Source: JABDPF01 sp036351575
GTDB lineage: Bacteria > Pseudomonadota > Gammaproteobacteria > Xanthomonadales > SZUA-36
DNA: 48,588 bases
Assembly (NCBI GenBank): GCA_036351575.1
Contig: JAZBPJ010000169.1
Location: 1 to 48,588 of the forward strand
Reading direction: 5' to 3'
Position numbers and translations under genes: made by a program
In this document: piece by piece, positions 6,257 through 13,654 of the stretch
Layout of the letters: each line of letters starts with the position of its first letter
How positions within the stretch are numbered: the first letter of the stretch is position 1
The notes under the pieces: generated by a model
Databases searched by the model: none
The model's input: the letters and a program-made list of their open reading frames with translations, nothing else
What the model was told of the DNA's origin: nothing

Positions 6257-8020
6257 ATGGAAAACATTCACGCGGATGTGGTCATCATCGGTGCGGGAGG
6301 CGCCGGCCTGAGGGCCGCGATCGCCATCGCGGAGGCAGACCCCTCGCTCGAGATCGCGCTCGTTTCCAAGGTCTATCCCATGCGCAGCCATACCTGCGCC
6401 GCCGAGGGCGGCGCGGCCGGCGTCAAGGGCGCGGACGATTCCCTGGAAATGCATTTCAACGACACCGTCAGCGGCGGCGACTGGCTCTGCGACCAGGAAG
6501 TCGTCGAGCATTTCGTCAGCCAGGCTCCGCGGGAACTGGTGCAGCTGGAACACTGGGGCTGCCCCTGGAGCCGCGCGGACGACGGATCCGTGGCCGTGCG
6601 GCCGTTCGGCGGCATGAAGAAACCGCGCACCTGGTACGCCGCCGACAAGAGCGGCTTCCACATTCTGCATACGCTGTTCCAGACCTCGCTGCAGTTTTCT
6701 TCCATCAGGCGCTTTGACGAGTACTTCGCGCTGGAGCTGCTGCACAAGGATGGCAAATGCCGCGGCGTCGTCGCGATGGAAATGCGCAGCGGCCGCTTCT
6801 TCTCATTCCACGCGCCCGCGGTCATCATGGCCTCGGGCGGCGGCGGCCAGGTGTTTCCGTTTACCACCAACGGCGCCGTCAAGACCGGCGACGGCATGGC
6901 CATGGCTTACCGCGCCGGCGTCCCGCTCAAGGACATGGAGTTCGTTCAGTACCATCCGACCGGCCTGCCGGGCACGGGAATCCTGCTCACCGAGGGCTGC
7001 CGGGGCGAAGGCGGCATCCTGGTCAACAAGAACGGCTACCGTTACCTGCAGGACTACGGAATGGGTCCGGAAACCCCGATAGGGCAGCCCGAACTGAAAA
7101 CCATGGAACTTGGCCCGCGTGACCGCCTGAGCCAGGCCTTCTGGCACGAACACAAGAAAGGCAACACGGTCGAGACACCCTGGGGCCACTGTGTGCTGCT
7201 CGACATGCGGCACCTGGGCGAGAAGAAAATCAACGAACGCCTGCCGCTGGTGCGGGAACTGGCTTCATCCTATGTCGGACATGACCCGGTCAAGGAACCG
7301 GTTCCGGTGCGTCCCGTGATCCACTTCATGATGGGCGGCATCGACAGCAACATCAACGGCGAAACCCCGATGCCGGGACTGTTCGCCATCGGCGAATGCT
7401 CCTGCTCCGGGCTGCACGGCGCGAACCGCCTGGGCTCGAACTCCCTGACCGACCTGCTGGTTTCCGGCAAGCGCTCCGCGGACCGCGCCATGGCCTACGC
7501 GAGGGAAACGGGGCGCAGCAGCGAAGATCCGGCCATTGCCGCGCAGGCCGACCGGGTCGTGACCTCCATCCGTGAGCTGCTGCAGCAGTCCGGGGGGGAC
7601 GAATCGATCGCCGCCATTCGGCGTGAACTGAGGGACACCCTCGAAGAAGGCGCCGGCATTTACCGGGACGAAGAAGGCTCGCTCGCATCCTGCGAGAAAA
7701 TCGCGGAACTGCGCCAGCGCTACAAAAACATCGAGGTCAATGACAAGAGCAACGTTTTCAACACGGACCTGCAGCAGGCGCTGGAACTGCGCAACCTGCT
7801 GGACGTCTCGGAAACGGTGACCGAGGCGTCGCTCGAACGGCGCGAATCCCGCGGCGCACATCAGCGGCTCGACTACACCGAGCGGGACGATGAGAACTTC
7901 CTGAAACACTCCCTCGCCTACCGGCAGGATGACGGTCGTCCGCGCATCGAATGGCTGGACGTTACGATCACCCGTTCACAGCCCGGCGTACGCGACTATT
8001 CGGGAGGAAAAAAAGAATGA
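6257..8020 (+). CDS. frdA: fumarate reductase flavoprotein subunit
   Basis: The 587-residue protein is close to the usual FrdA length. It starts with the FAD dinucleotide fold (VVIIGAGGAGLRAAIAIAE). RSHTCAAEGG contains His45, the residue that binds FAD covalently in this family. Active-site blocks include EFVQYHPTGLPGTGIL, TEGCRGEGG, and HGANRLGSNSLTDLLV with a substrate-binding arginine. It reduces fumarate to succinate on the cytoplasmic side of the membrane. The ribosome binding site CGGAG precedes ATG 6257. Its stop overlaps the frdB start (ATGA), and frdBCD follow. The four-subunit E. coli-like layout with separate FrdC and FrdD separates it from typical SdhABCD, and neighbouring rquA suggests rhodoquinol as electron donor. 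Confidence 0.95.
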   Translation: MENIHADVVIIGAGGAGLRAAIAIAEADPSLEIALVSKVYPMRSHTCAAEGGAAGVKGADDSLEMHFNDTVSGGDWLCDQEVVEHFVSQAPRELVQLEHWGCPWSRADDGSVAVRPFGGMKKPRTWYAADKSGFHILHTLFQTSLQFSSIRRFDEYFALELLHKDGKCRGVVAMEMRSGRFFSFHAPAVIMASGGGGQVFPFTTNGAVKTGDGMAMAYRAGVPLKDMEFVQYHPTGLPGTGILLTEGCRGEGGILVNKNGYRYLQDYGMGPETPIGQPELKTMELGPRDRLSQAFWHEHKKGNTVETPWGHCVLLDMRHLGEKKINERLPLVRELASSYVGHDPVKEPVPVRPVIHFMMGGIDSNINGETPMPGLFAIGECSCSGLHGANRLGSNSLTDLLVSGKRSADRAMAYARETGRSSEDPAIAAQADRVVTSIRELLQQSGGDESIAAIRRELRDTLEEGAGIYRDEEGSLASCEKIAELRQRYKNIEVNDKSNVFNTDLQQALELRNLLDVSETVTEASLERRESRGAHQRLDYTERDDENFLKHSLAYRQDDGRPRIEWLDVTITRSQPGVRDYSGGKKE

Positions 8021-8754
8021 ACACCCGCGAACTCGAAATCGAAGTGCTGCGCTACGATCCTGAACAGGACAGCGAACCGCACTTCCAGTCCTATCGCGTG
8101 GAATGCCACGAGGACTGGGCGATCCTGGATGCCCTCAATTTCATCAAGGAAGAACTGGATACCACCCTGGCCTACCGCTGGTCCTGCCACATGATGGTAT
8201 GCGGCAGCTGCGGCATGATGGTGAACGGCGAACCGGTGCTGACCTGCAAGACCTTCGTGCGCGACCTGCCGGACAGGGTCCGCATCGAACCGCTGGAAAA
8301 TTTCCCGATCGAACGCGACCTGGTGGTGGTACTGGACGACGTGATGGAAAAATTCCAGCGCGCAAAACCCTACATCGTGCGCAAGGACCCGCCGCCTGAA
8401 GGCAAGGAGTATGTCCAGTCGCGCAGCGCGCTCTATAAATTCAAGCAATACACGATGTGCGTGAACTGCATGTGCTGCTACGCGGCCTGCCCGCAGTACG
8501 CGCTGGACAAGGACTTCATAGGCCCGGCCGTGCTGGCGCTCGCGCACCGCTACAACATCGACTCGCGCGACCAGGGCAAGTCCGAGCGCCTCGACATCCT
8601 GGCCGACCACGACGGCGTGTGGAACTGTTCCTTCGTCGGCGCCTGCTCGGAAGTTTGCCCGAAAAGCGTGGACCCGGCCGCGGCGCTGCAGCAAATGAAG
8701 CTGGACGGCGCCAAGGAGTTCTGGCTGCAGAAACTGCCCGGAGGTAAATCATGA
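8017..8754 (+). CDS. frdB: fumarate reductase iron-sulfur subunit
   Basis: The 245-residue protein has an N-terminal plant-type ferredoxin domain with the [2Fe-2S] ligands in CHMMVCGSCGMMVNGEPVLTC-type spacing. The C-terminal domain has CVNCMCCYAACP and CSFVGACSEVCPKSVDP, which bind the [4Fe-4S] and [3Fe-4S] clusters. It relays electrons from quinol at FrdCD to FAD in FrdA. ATG 8017 is preferred over the earlier in-frame start because GGGAGG lies ten bases upstream and the ATGA overlaps the frdA stop. Its own stop overlaps frdC the same way. Confidence 0.95.
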   Translation: MNTRELEIEVLRYDPEQDSEPHFQSYRVECHEDWAILDALNFIKEELDTTLAYRWSCHMMVCGSCGMMVNGEPVLTCKTFVRDLPDRVRIEPLENFPIERDLVVVLDDVMEKFQRAKPYIVRKDPPPEGKEYVQSRSALYKFKQYTMCVNCMCCYAACPQYALDKDFIGPAVLALAHRYNIDSRDQGKSERLDILADHDGVWNCSFVGACSEVCPKSVDPAAALQQMKLDGAKEFWLQKLPGGKS

Positions 8755-9149
8755 GCCGCAAACCCTATGAACGGCCCGTGTCCAAGACCACCTGGTACAT
8801 GCGCAACGGGCGCTACAGGAAGTACATGCTGCGCGAGGTGACCTGCCTGCTGGTCGGCTTCTACAGCTTTTTCGCCATCTGCGCCCTGGCCATCCTGGCC
8901 GAAGGATCGCCCGAAGCCTGGACGTCCTTCCTGGAATCGCAGCAGAACGGGTTCTGGATCACCTTCCACGCGCTCGCCCTGGTCTACTACCTGGTTTACA
9001 TGACCTTTGACTGGTTCAAGCTGGCGCCCAAGGCCATGCCGCTGCAGCTTGGTGAACAGAAACTGGCGGACGGCTACATCATCGTCGCCCACTACGTCGC
9101 GTGGATCGTGGTCACCGCGATCATTTTCTGGCTTGCAAAGGTATTCTGA
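8751..9149 (+). CDS. frdC: fumarate reductase membrane anchor subunit C
   Basis: The 132-residue protein begins RKPYERPVSKTTWYMRNGRY, matching the FrdC N-terminal block, and has three hydrophobic helices (around residues 25-50, 67-85 and 105-130). With FrdD it anchors FrdAB and forms the quinol site. The start overlaps the frdB stop (ATGA) and frdD begins one base after its stop. The family is clear from the first 40 residues and the gene order. Confidence 0.93.
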   Translation: MSRKPYERPVSKTTWYMRNGRYRKYMLREVTCLLVGFYSFFAICALAILAEGSPEAWTSFLESQQNGFWITFHALALVYYLVYMTFDWFKLAPKAMPLQLGEQKLADGYIIVAHYVAWIVVTAIIFWLAKVF

Positions 9150-9150
9150 T

Positions 9151-9492
9151 ATGGCAATCGCTAAAAAATCCGTCGTTTGGGGACTTTTCGCCGTGGGCGG
9201 CACGATTGCCGCCTTCCTGTTTCCCGCGTTGATCGCCCTGTTCCTCCTGGTCGCCATCGGCCAGGTTCCGGATGGCCTGCAGTACAACAATTTCAGCGCC
9301 TTCGTTTCGGGCTGGTTCGGGAAAATCGCCCTGTTTTTAGTAATTTCATTCGCTTTATGGCATTCTGCACACCGCCTCAGGGTCGTATTTCACGATTTCG
9401 GGGTTCGAAAGGACAAATTTGTTGCCATGGTCGTCTACCCAATCGCCGCGCTGGGCACGGTTTTGACGGCATGGTACGTGTATGCCATATAG
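9151..9492 (+). CDS. frdD: fumarate reductase membrane anchor subunit D
   Basis: The 113-residue protein starts MAIAKKSVVWGLFAVGGTIA and has three transmembrane helices. FALWHSAHRLRVVFHDFG matches the HxxHR-containing region of FrdD. It completes the FrdC/FrdD quinol-binding anchor. The start at ATG 9151, one base after the frdC stop, fits tight translational coupling; upstream in-frame codons would overlap frdC by about 150 bases. A comparison of the quinone-pocket residues with menaquinone-using FrdCD would be informative because rquA follows six bases later. Confidence 0.92.
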   Translation: MAIAKKSVVWGLFAVGGTIAAFLFPALIALFLLVAIGQVPDGLQYNNFSAFVSGWFGKIALFLVISFALWHSAHRLRVVFHDFGVRKDKFVAMVVYPIAALGTVLTAWYVYAI

Positions 9493-9498
9493 GTTGAG

Positions 9499-10269
9499 AT
9501 GAACGACGATACAGGCGCGCTGACAGAGACATACGAACAGGTGCAGCATGACGGCTCGGCAAACCCGAAGCCGCTGCTTGCACCTGTGCCAACTCCCCCG
9601 AAAATCCCGGATTACCTGCAGGAGACCTACTGGTGGGCTTACCTGCACCCGAAGACGCTGAAATTTTTCGAGCGCGAATGGGTGGTGAACCTGATCCTGT
9701 GGGGCAACATGAAGCGCCTGACGCGCGCTGTGCTCGATGACCTCGAACTTGCGCAGGGCAGCCGCGTGCTCCAGGTCGCGTGCGTCTACGGCAAATTCTC
9801 GAACCGGCTCGCTCAACACCTGGACAAAACCGGTTCGCGCCTGGAGATCGTCGATGTTGCGCCGATCCAGATCGAAAACGCACGGGAAAAGCTGGCCGGC
9901 AACGGCAACGTGGAGTTCCATCACCAGGATTCGACTGCCATGTCGTTCCCGCCGGGCAGCTTCGACGAAACCATCGTGTTTTTTCTGCTTCATGAACAGC
10001 CCGAGGAAGCGCGCCGAAAGACCATTGCGGAAGCCGTGCGCGTGACGAGGCCGGGCGGGCGCATCGTGTTCGTGGATTACCACGGACCGAAAAAAAGCAA
10101 TCCCATGCGCTACGTGATGAAACCGATCCTGGCCTGGCTCGAACCCTTTGCAATGGATCTCTGGCGCGAGGAATTGCCTGCTTTCTTCCCTGCGGAGATC
10201 ACGGCGGAACAAATCGAATCCGAGTTTTGTTTCGGCGGGCTTTACCAGAAAGTCACCGTTCAGCTGTGA
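9499..10269 (+). CDS. rquA: rhodoquinone biosynthesis protein RquA
   Basis: The 256-residue protein has a class I methyltransferase fold but the hallmarks of RquA rather than a normal methyltransferase. These are YLQETYWWAYLHP (39-51), LILWGNMKRL (65-74), a motif I reading VLQVACVYGKFSNRL in place of the usual DxGxGxG, FFLLHEQPEEARRKT, IVFVDYHGP and a C-terminal CFGGLYQKV. RquA swaps a methoxy group of ubiquinone for an amine, giving rhodoquinone, whose low potential suits fumarate reduction. It begins six bases after frdD, so it is almost certainly co-transcribed with frdABCD. An unrelated SAM methyltransferase is less likely, given the degenerate motif I and the family-specific blocks. I rely on recalled RquA sequences and have not aligned them. 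Confidence 0.88.
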   Translation: MNDDTGALTETYEQVQHDGSANPKPLLAPVPTPPKIPDYLQETYWWAYLHPKTLKFFEREWVVNLILWGNMKRLTRAVLDDLELAQGSRVLQVACVYGKFSNRLAQHLDKTGSRLEIVDVAPIQIENAREKLAGNGNVEFHHQDSTAMSFPPGSFDETIVFFLLHEQPEEARRKTIAEAVRVTRPGGRIVFVDYHGPKKSNPMRYVMKPILAWLEPFAMDLWREELPAFFPAEITAEQIESEFCFGGLYQKVTVQL

Positions 10270-10310
10270 TCACCGGGCATCTTTGACGCGTCCCAGGAGG
10301 CGCCGCAACA

Positions 10311-10982
10311 ATGAGAATACTGGTCGTCGAGGACAACCCCGAAGTCGCACGCCAACTGAAAGACACGATGGAACGGGAACTGTTCGTCGTCGACGTCGCG
10401 ATGGACGGCGAGCGCGGCTGGTTCATGGGCGATACGGAATCCTATGACGCCGTCGTACTCGACCTGGGCCTGCCGAAACTCGACGGGCTTACCGTGCTGC
10501 AGCGCTGGCGCCATGGCGGAAACCATGTACCGGTCCTGATCCTGACCAGCCGGGACACCTGGCGGGAAAAAGTCGCCGGTCTTCGCGCCGGCGCCGACGA
10601 TTACCTGGCCAAGCCTTTTGAAATGGAGGAACTGCTGGCCCGCATGGAAGCCCTGCTCCGGCGCGCAACCGGCCACTCCAGCCCGATCCTGAAATCGGGC
10701 CCGGTCGAACTCGACTCGTCTTCTGCACGCGTGACGATGAACGGCAACCCGGTCAGCCTGACCGCCCAGGAGTACCGCGCGCTGCAGTACATGATGCAGA
10801 ACGAAGGCAAGGTCGTTTCCAAGTCCGAACTCAGCGAACACATCTACGAGCAGGTTGTCGAGCGCGACTCGAACGTAATCGAAGTACTGATCAACCACCT
10901 GCGCAACAAGTTGTGCCCGGACCTGATCAAGACACGTCGAGGGCTCGGCTACCAGCTTGTCGTTCTCGATGATGACCAGTAA
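10311..10982 (+). CDS. OmpR-family response regulator, PhoP-like
   Basis: The 223-residue protein has an N-terminal receiver domain with acidic pocket E7-D8, phosphoacceptor D51 (VVLDLGLPKLDG) and the conserved lysine in DDYLAKPF. The C-terminal winged-helix DNA-binding domain contains LTAQEYRALQYMMQNEGKVVS and NVIEVLINHLRNKL. PhoP, QseB and related regulators share these blocks. The kinase gene starts within its last codons (ATG 10969 or 10972; stop at 10982), so the pair is coupled. It starts 41 bases after rquA with no clear terminator, so some read-through from the frd operon is possible. The downstream PagP-like gene favours the PhoP identity. Confidence 0.88.
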   Translation: MRILVVEDNPEVARQLKDTMERELFVVDVAMDGERGWFMGDTESYDAVVLDLGLPKLDGLTVLQRWRHGGNHVPVLILTSRDTWREKVAGLRAGADDYLAKPFEMEELLARMEALLRRATGHSSPILKSGPVELDSSSARVTMNGNPVSLTAQEYRALQYMMQNEGKVVSKSELSEHIYEQVVERDSNVIEVLINHLRNKLCPDLIKTRRGLGYQLVVLDDDQ

Positions 10983-12312
10983 AACGCGGTCACTGACCAA
11001 CCGGATCGTCCTGCTGTCCGGAATCTGGATCGTCATGGCGCTGGTCGGCACCGGCGTGGTGCTGATCAAGTTCTACAAGGATCACATCATCAGCCACTAC
11101 GACGCGCACGTGATGATGCACATGGAGGAGATGGTCGGCGCCGCCAGCCTGACGCCGGAGGGCGAATTGAGCCTGGCTTACCCGCCGAGCGACCCGCGCT
11201 ATCACGTCGAGCACTCCGGCTGGTACTGGGAAATCCGCCACCGCGGGCGGGTACTGGCCAACTCGCCCTCGCTGGCAGGCGCGCGGCTCGATGTCTCGGA
11301 ACTGCAGCAGCCGGAACACGATGAATCGCAGGTGATCGAAGGCCCGCACGGCCAGCCGCTGCGCGTGAAGATGATGCAGGTCCCCTCCGGCGTCCCCGGT
11401 GAACAGCTGCTGCTGGTCTCGTCGGCCCCGATGCTCGGTGTCAGGGACGACGTAAGCGATGTCGCCGAACACATGGCGGTCGCCTTCGCGGTGCTCGCCA
11501 TCGGACTGCTGTTTGCCGTCATGCTGCAGATCCGTCTCGCGTTGCGGCCGATCAAGCAAATCAGCGAGGGGATCAGCGACATCCACCAGGGCAAGAAGGA
11601 TAAGCTCGACGGGCGCTTCCCCCACGGCCTGCAGCCGCTGGTCGATGAGCTGAATCACCTGCTGGACCATAATTCGGTTTTGCTGCGGCGGGCCCGCAAC
11701 CAGCTCGGTGACCTTGCCCATTCGGTCAAGAACCCGCTGACGGTCATCAACAACGAAGCGCGCAGCATGGGCACACAGCAGGGCTCACTGATTCTTCAGC
11801 AAACCTCGGATATCGCTTCCAGCATCGAACATCACCTTTCAAGGGCACGCGCCTTCGGAACCACCAACGTACTGGGGTCCAGGGCCCGGGTGCGGCCGGT
11901 CGCGGAAGACCTCGAATTCGCCATGAAGCGGATACACCAGGATAAAAACCTGGATTTCGACCTTTCGGGTATCGGCAATTGCTCCGTGCGCTGCGAAACC
12001 CAGGATCTCGAGGAGATGCTCGGCAACCTGATGGACAATGCGTGCAAGTGGGCCAAGGAAAAGGTCCGCGTACACTGCACCTGCGAGAACGGCCACAGCA
12101 CGATTTACGTGGAAGACGACGGCCCCGGCATTCCTGACGACAAGATAGAGCAGGTGCTGCAGCGCGGCCAGCGACTGGACGAATCGATGGAAGGCCACGG
12201 CCTCGGCTTGAGTATCGTGCAGGACCTGGTGGAACTTTACCGCGGCCGGCTCAGCCTGGGAAAAAGCGCACACGGCGGCCTGCGGGCGAGCCTGCAGCTG
12301 CCCGGCGACTAG
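10969..12312 (+). CDS. sensor histidine kinase, PhoQ-like
   Basis: The protein is about 447 residues. It has an N-terminal transmembrane helix (IVLLSGIWIVMALVGTGVVL), a periplasmic sensor domain of about 130 residues (with SGWYWEIRHRGRVLA), and a second helix (VAFAVLAIGLLFAVMLQI). A HAMP-like linker and the H-box LGDLAHSVKNPLTVI follow; this is closer to PhoQ than to EnvZ. The C-terminal ATPase has LMDNACKWAK (N box), VEDDGPGIPD (G1) and GHGLGLSIV (G2). The start is ATG 10969 or 10972, overlapping the regulator gene; an upstream TTG at 10957 is less likely. PhoQ homologues sense divalent cations, antimicrobial peptides or envelope damage. The signal here is inferred only from the neighbours. 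Confidence 0.87.
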   Translation: MMTSKTRSLTNRIVLLSGIWIVMALVGTGVVLIKFYKDHIISHYDAHVMMHMEEMVGAASLTPEGELSLAYPPSDPRYHVEHSGWYWEIRHRGRVLANSPSLAGARLDVSELQQPEHDESQVIEGPHGQPLRVKMMQVPSGVPGEQLLLVSSAPMLGVRDDVSDVAEHMAVAFAVLAIGLLFAVMLQIRLALRPIKQISEGISDIHQGKKDKLDGRFPHGLQPLVDELNHLLDHNSVLLRRARNQLGDLAHSVKNPLTVINNEARSMGTQQGSLILQQTSDIASSIEHHLSRARAFGTTNVLGSRARVRPVAEDLEFAMKRIHQDKNLDFDLSGIGNCSVRCETQDLEEMLGNLMDNACKWAKEKVRVHCTCENGHSTIYVEDDGPGIPDDKIEQVLQRGQRLDESMEGHGLGLSIVQDLVELYRGRLSLGKSAHGGLRASLQLPGD

Positions 12313-12319
12313 GGTTTGT

Positions 12320-12349
12320 TTGAACAACGTGTCTTTTTGTTTTCATAAT
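12320..12349 (+). promoter_or_regulatory. candidate promoter of the PagP-like gene
   Basis: TTGAAC (12320-12325) and CATAAT (12344-12349) are separated by 18 bases and lie about 55 bases before ATG 12404. The 92-base gap after the kinase gene suggests independent transcription. I looked for a tandem PhoP box and found only weak GTTTG-like repeats, so direct PhoP control is not shown. Confidence 0.45.
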
Positions 12350-12403
12350 CAGGCCCCATTGTTCTGTTCTGGAAAAATCAAACTGAAAAACCGACGGAAA
12401 CCG

Positions 12404-12892
12404 ATGATCGAACGAATTCTCATACTGCTGCTGGCATTTCTGCCGCTCTGCAACTCCGCCCTGGCCGACCAGGGAGATCCGAATCCGTGGGGCGTCGACG
12501 AGTGGACCATCCAGACGTCCCTCTACACCTGGCACCGCGACCCCGAGGATTACCACAACAACGATCAGAACCTGATCGGCGCGGAGGCCTACTTCAACAA
12601 CGGCTGGCTCGCCGGCATCGCGGTCTTTGAAAATTCCTTTTTCCAGGACTGCCAGTACGTCTTCGTGGGCAGGACCTGGCAGATCAGGCAATCCGAGCAT
12701 TGGTACTTCAAACTGACGGGCGGACTTCTCAACGGTTATGACGAACCTTACGAGGACAAGATTCCACTGAATGAGCTGGGTATCGCGCCGGCCATCATCC
12801 CGGCGATCGGGTACCGCTACAAAATGTTTTTCACGGAGGCGAACCTCGGTGGTTTAGCGGCACTGACCATCACCGCGGGTGTTCGATTCTGA
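12404..12892 (+). CDS. pagP: PagP-like outer-membrane beta-barrel (lipid A palmitoyltransferase family)
   Basis: The 162-residue precursor has a signal peptide ending near ALA (residue 21). The roughly 140-residue mature protein has alternating aromatic strands and a terminal phenylalanine (TITAGVRF), typical of an eight-stranded outer-membrane barrel. TWH (His44) aligns with the catalytic histidine region of PagP (TWHAR), and VFENSF (Asn77-Ser78) with FKDSW, so serine is kept and aspartate is replaced by asparagine. PagP moves palmitate from misplaced surface phospholipid to lipid A and is a classic PhoP target. Related proteins are often labelled sn-glycerol-3-phosphate transporter, which I consider a misnomer. 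The PhoPQ-like pair upstream and Mla genes downstream support the role; activity with Asn in place of Asp is uncertain. Confidence 0.62.
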   Translation: MIERILILLLAFLPLCNSALADQGDPNPWGVDEWTIQTSLYTWHRDPEDYHNNDQNLIGAEAYFNNGWLAGIAVFENSFFQDCQYVFVGRTWQIRQSEHWYFKLTGGLLNGYDEPYEDKIPLNELGIAPAIIPAIGYRYKMFFTEANLGGLAALTITAGVRF

Positions 12893-12934
12893 CCGTTCGT
12901 CGGCGCAAAAAACCACGAAAAAATTCGTCCCAAA

Positions 12935-12946
12935 AATGAGCTCATT
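12935..12946. promoter_or_regulatory. 12-bp perfect palindrome upstream of the large RNA
   Basis: AATGAGCTCATT is a perfect palindrome in the AT-rich stretch between the PagP-like gene and the RNA promoter. It could be an operator for either, or part of a weak 3' structure for the upstream gene. Palindromes of this length occur by chance only occasionally, and nothing else supports a specific regulator. Confidence 0.3.
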
Positions 12947-13030
12947 CGCTTTATCGCAAATATCTCGACGCACAAATATTACAGTTCTATTTCGATTCAG
13001 CCACTTGCGGAATTCATATCATCCCGGTCG

Positions 13031-13047
13031 TTAGATCCAGTATCTAA
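13031..13047. promoter_or_regulatory. operator-like inverted repeat just upstream of the RNA promoter
   Basis: TTAGATccagtATCTAA has two perfect 6-base arms around a 5-base spacer and ends 16 bases before the -35 element. Its position suits an activator site. It loosely recalls the T-N-AGA / TCT-N-A halves of LetA/GacA-type boxes that drive Csr/Rsm regulatory RNAs, but the spacing differs, so that comparison is only suggestive. Confidence 0.4.
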
Positions 13048-13063
13048 ATTGCAAAAAATCGGT

Positions 13064-13093
13064 TTGACATCACGAATCCCAGAGGGGTAACCT
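13064..13093 (+). promoter_or_regulatory. candidate sigma-70 promoter of the large structured RNA
   Basis: A perfect -35 hexamer TTGACA (13064-13069) is followed after 18 bases by a weak -10, TAACCT (13088-13093). Transcription would begin near 13100, at the first bases of the structured region. The weak -10 fits an activator-dependent promoter. Confidence 0.5.
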
Positions 13094-13305
13094 GAACGTC
13101 CCTTGAGAGAAACCCGCCGGCTTGACGGCCGACCCGCCGGAAGGCAGAAGGCAAGGTTTCGAACAAAGGACAAAGCGCTCACGTGGTACTGAGTGCGTCG
13201 CCCGGACCGGGCCCTGCAAGACCCCCGGTCGTACCAACAAGAGGGCGACTCGAGAGGGACACGCGGTCCCTTGAGATAGACGCCAGGAGGCGAAAGCCTC
13301 ACAGG

Positions 13306-13475
13306 ACTCGAAGGCGGGAAGCAGCGCAAGCAGTGGAACGCCGAGTGACTGGAAGCAGCTTCGGCTGGAGAAGGTCAGGACCTGGAAAGAGCTTCGGCAA
13401 CGGAAAGGTCCGTCGGATTGGGAAGGCGCAAGCCGGAAGAATCCGGAGAGGCGGAAAGGCGCAAGCCAGGAAGCC
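13306..13475 (+). repeat. array of five similar hairpins with paired GGA internal loops inside the RNA
   Basis: The modules are 13306-13346 (ACTC/GAGT plus GGCG/CGCC, cap GCAA), 13347-13376 (GACT/GGTC, cap UUCG), 13378-13411 (GGACCT/AGGTCC, cap UUCG), 13414-13445 (CGGATT/AATCCG, cap GCAA) and 13450-13475 (GGC/GCC, cap GCAA). In each, GGA occurs on both sides of the internal loop. Neighbouring outer stems abut within zero to four bases, so they could stack end to end. Stem sequences differ while layout is kept, which points to selection on structure. Confidence 0.65.
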
Positions 13476-13654
13476 GACGGCAAGACGGGCGCAAGCCGGT
13501 CGAACCGGAGAGTCAAAAGACGTCGATAAATAAGGCGGGAGTAGAAGGCCCGCGGCCGGGAACCGAAGGCAGAGGATCGGAGAACGGACTGAGTTGGAAA
13601 GGCCTAGGAAGATCTGCAGTCTTTCGTAAGCGGAGTTCCGATACTTCTACACCG

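Noticed and set aside
9499..10269. The gene behind frdD as a ubiquinone/menaquinone C-methyltransferase (UbiE)
   Set aside because: The SAM motif I is degenerate and the flanking blocks match RquA rather than UbiE.
12313..12349. PhoP box upstream of the PagP-like gene
   Set aside because: GTTTG-like repeats are present but not as two half-sites with 5-base spacing; I could not support a direct site.
13306..13500. CRISPR-like array because of the repeated GGCGCAAGCC segments
   Set aside because: The repeats are short, self-complementary hairpins at irregular spacing with no spacers of even length and no cas genes.
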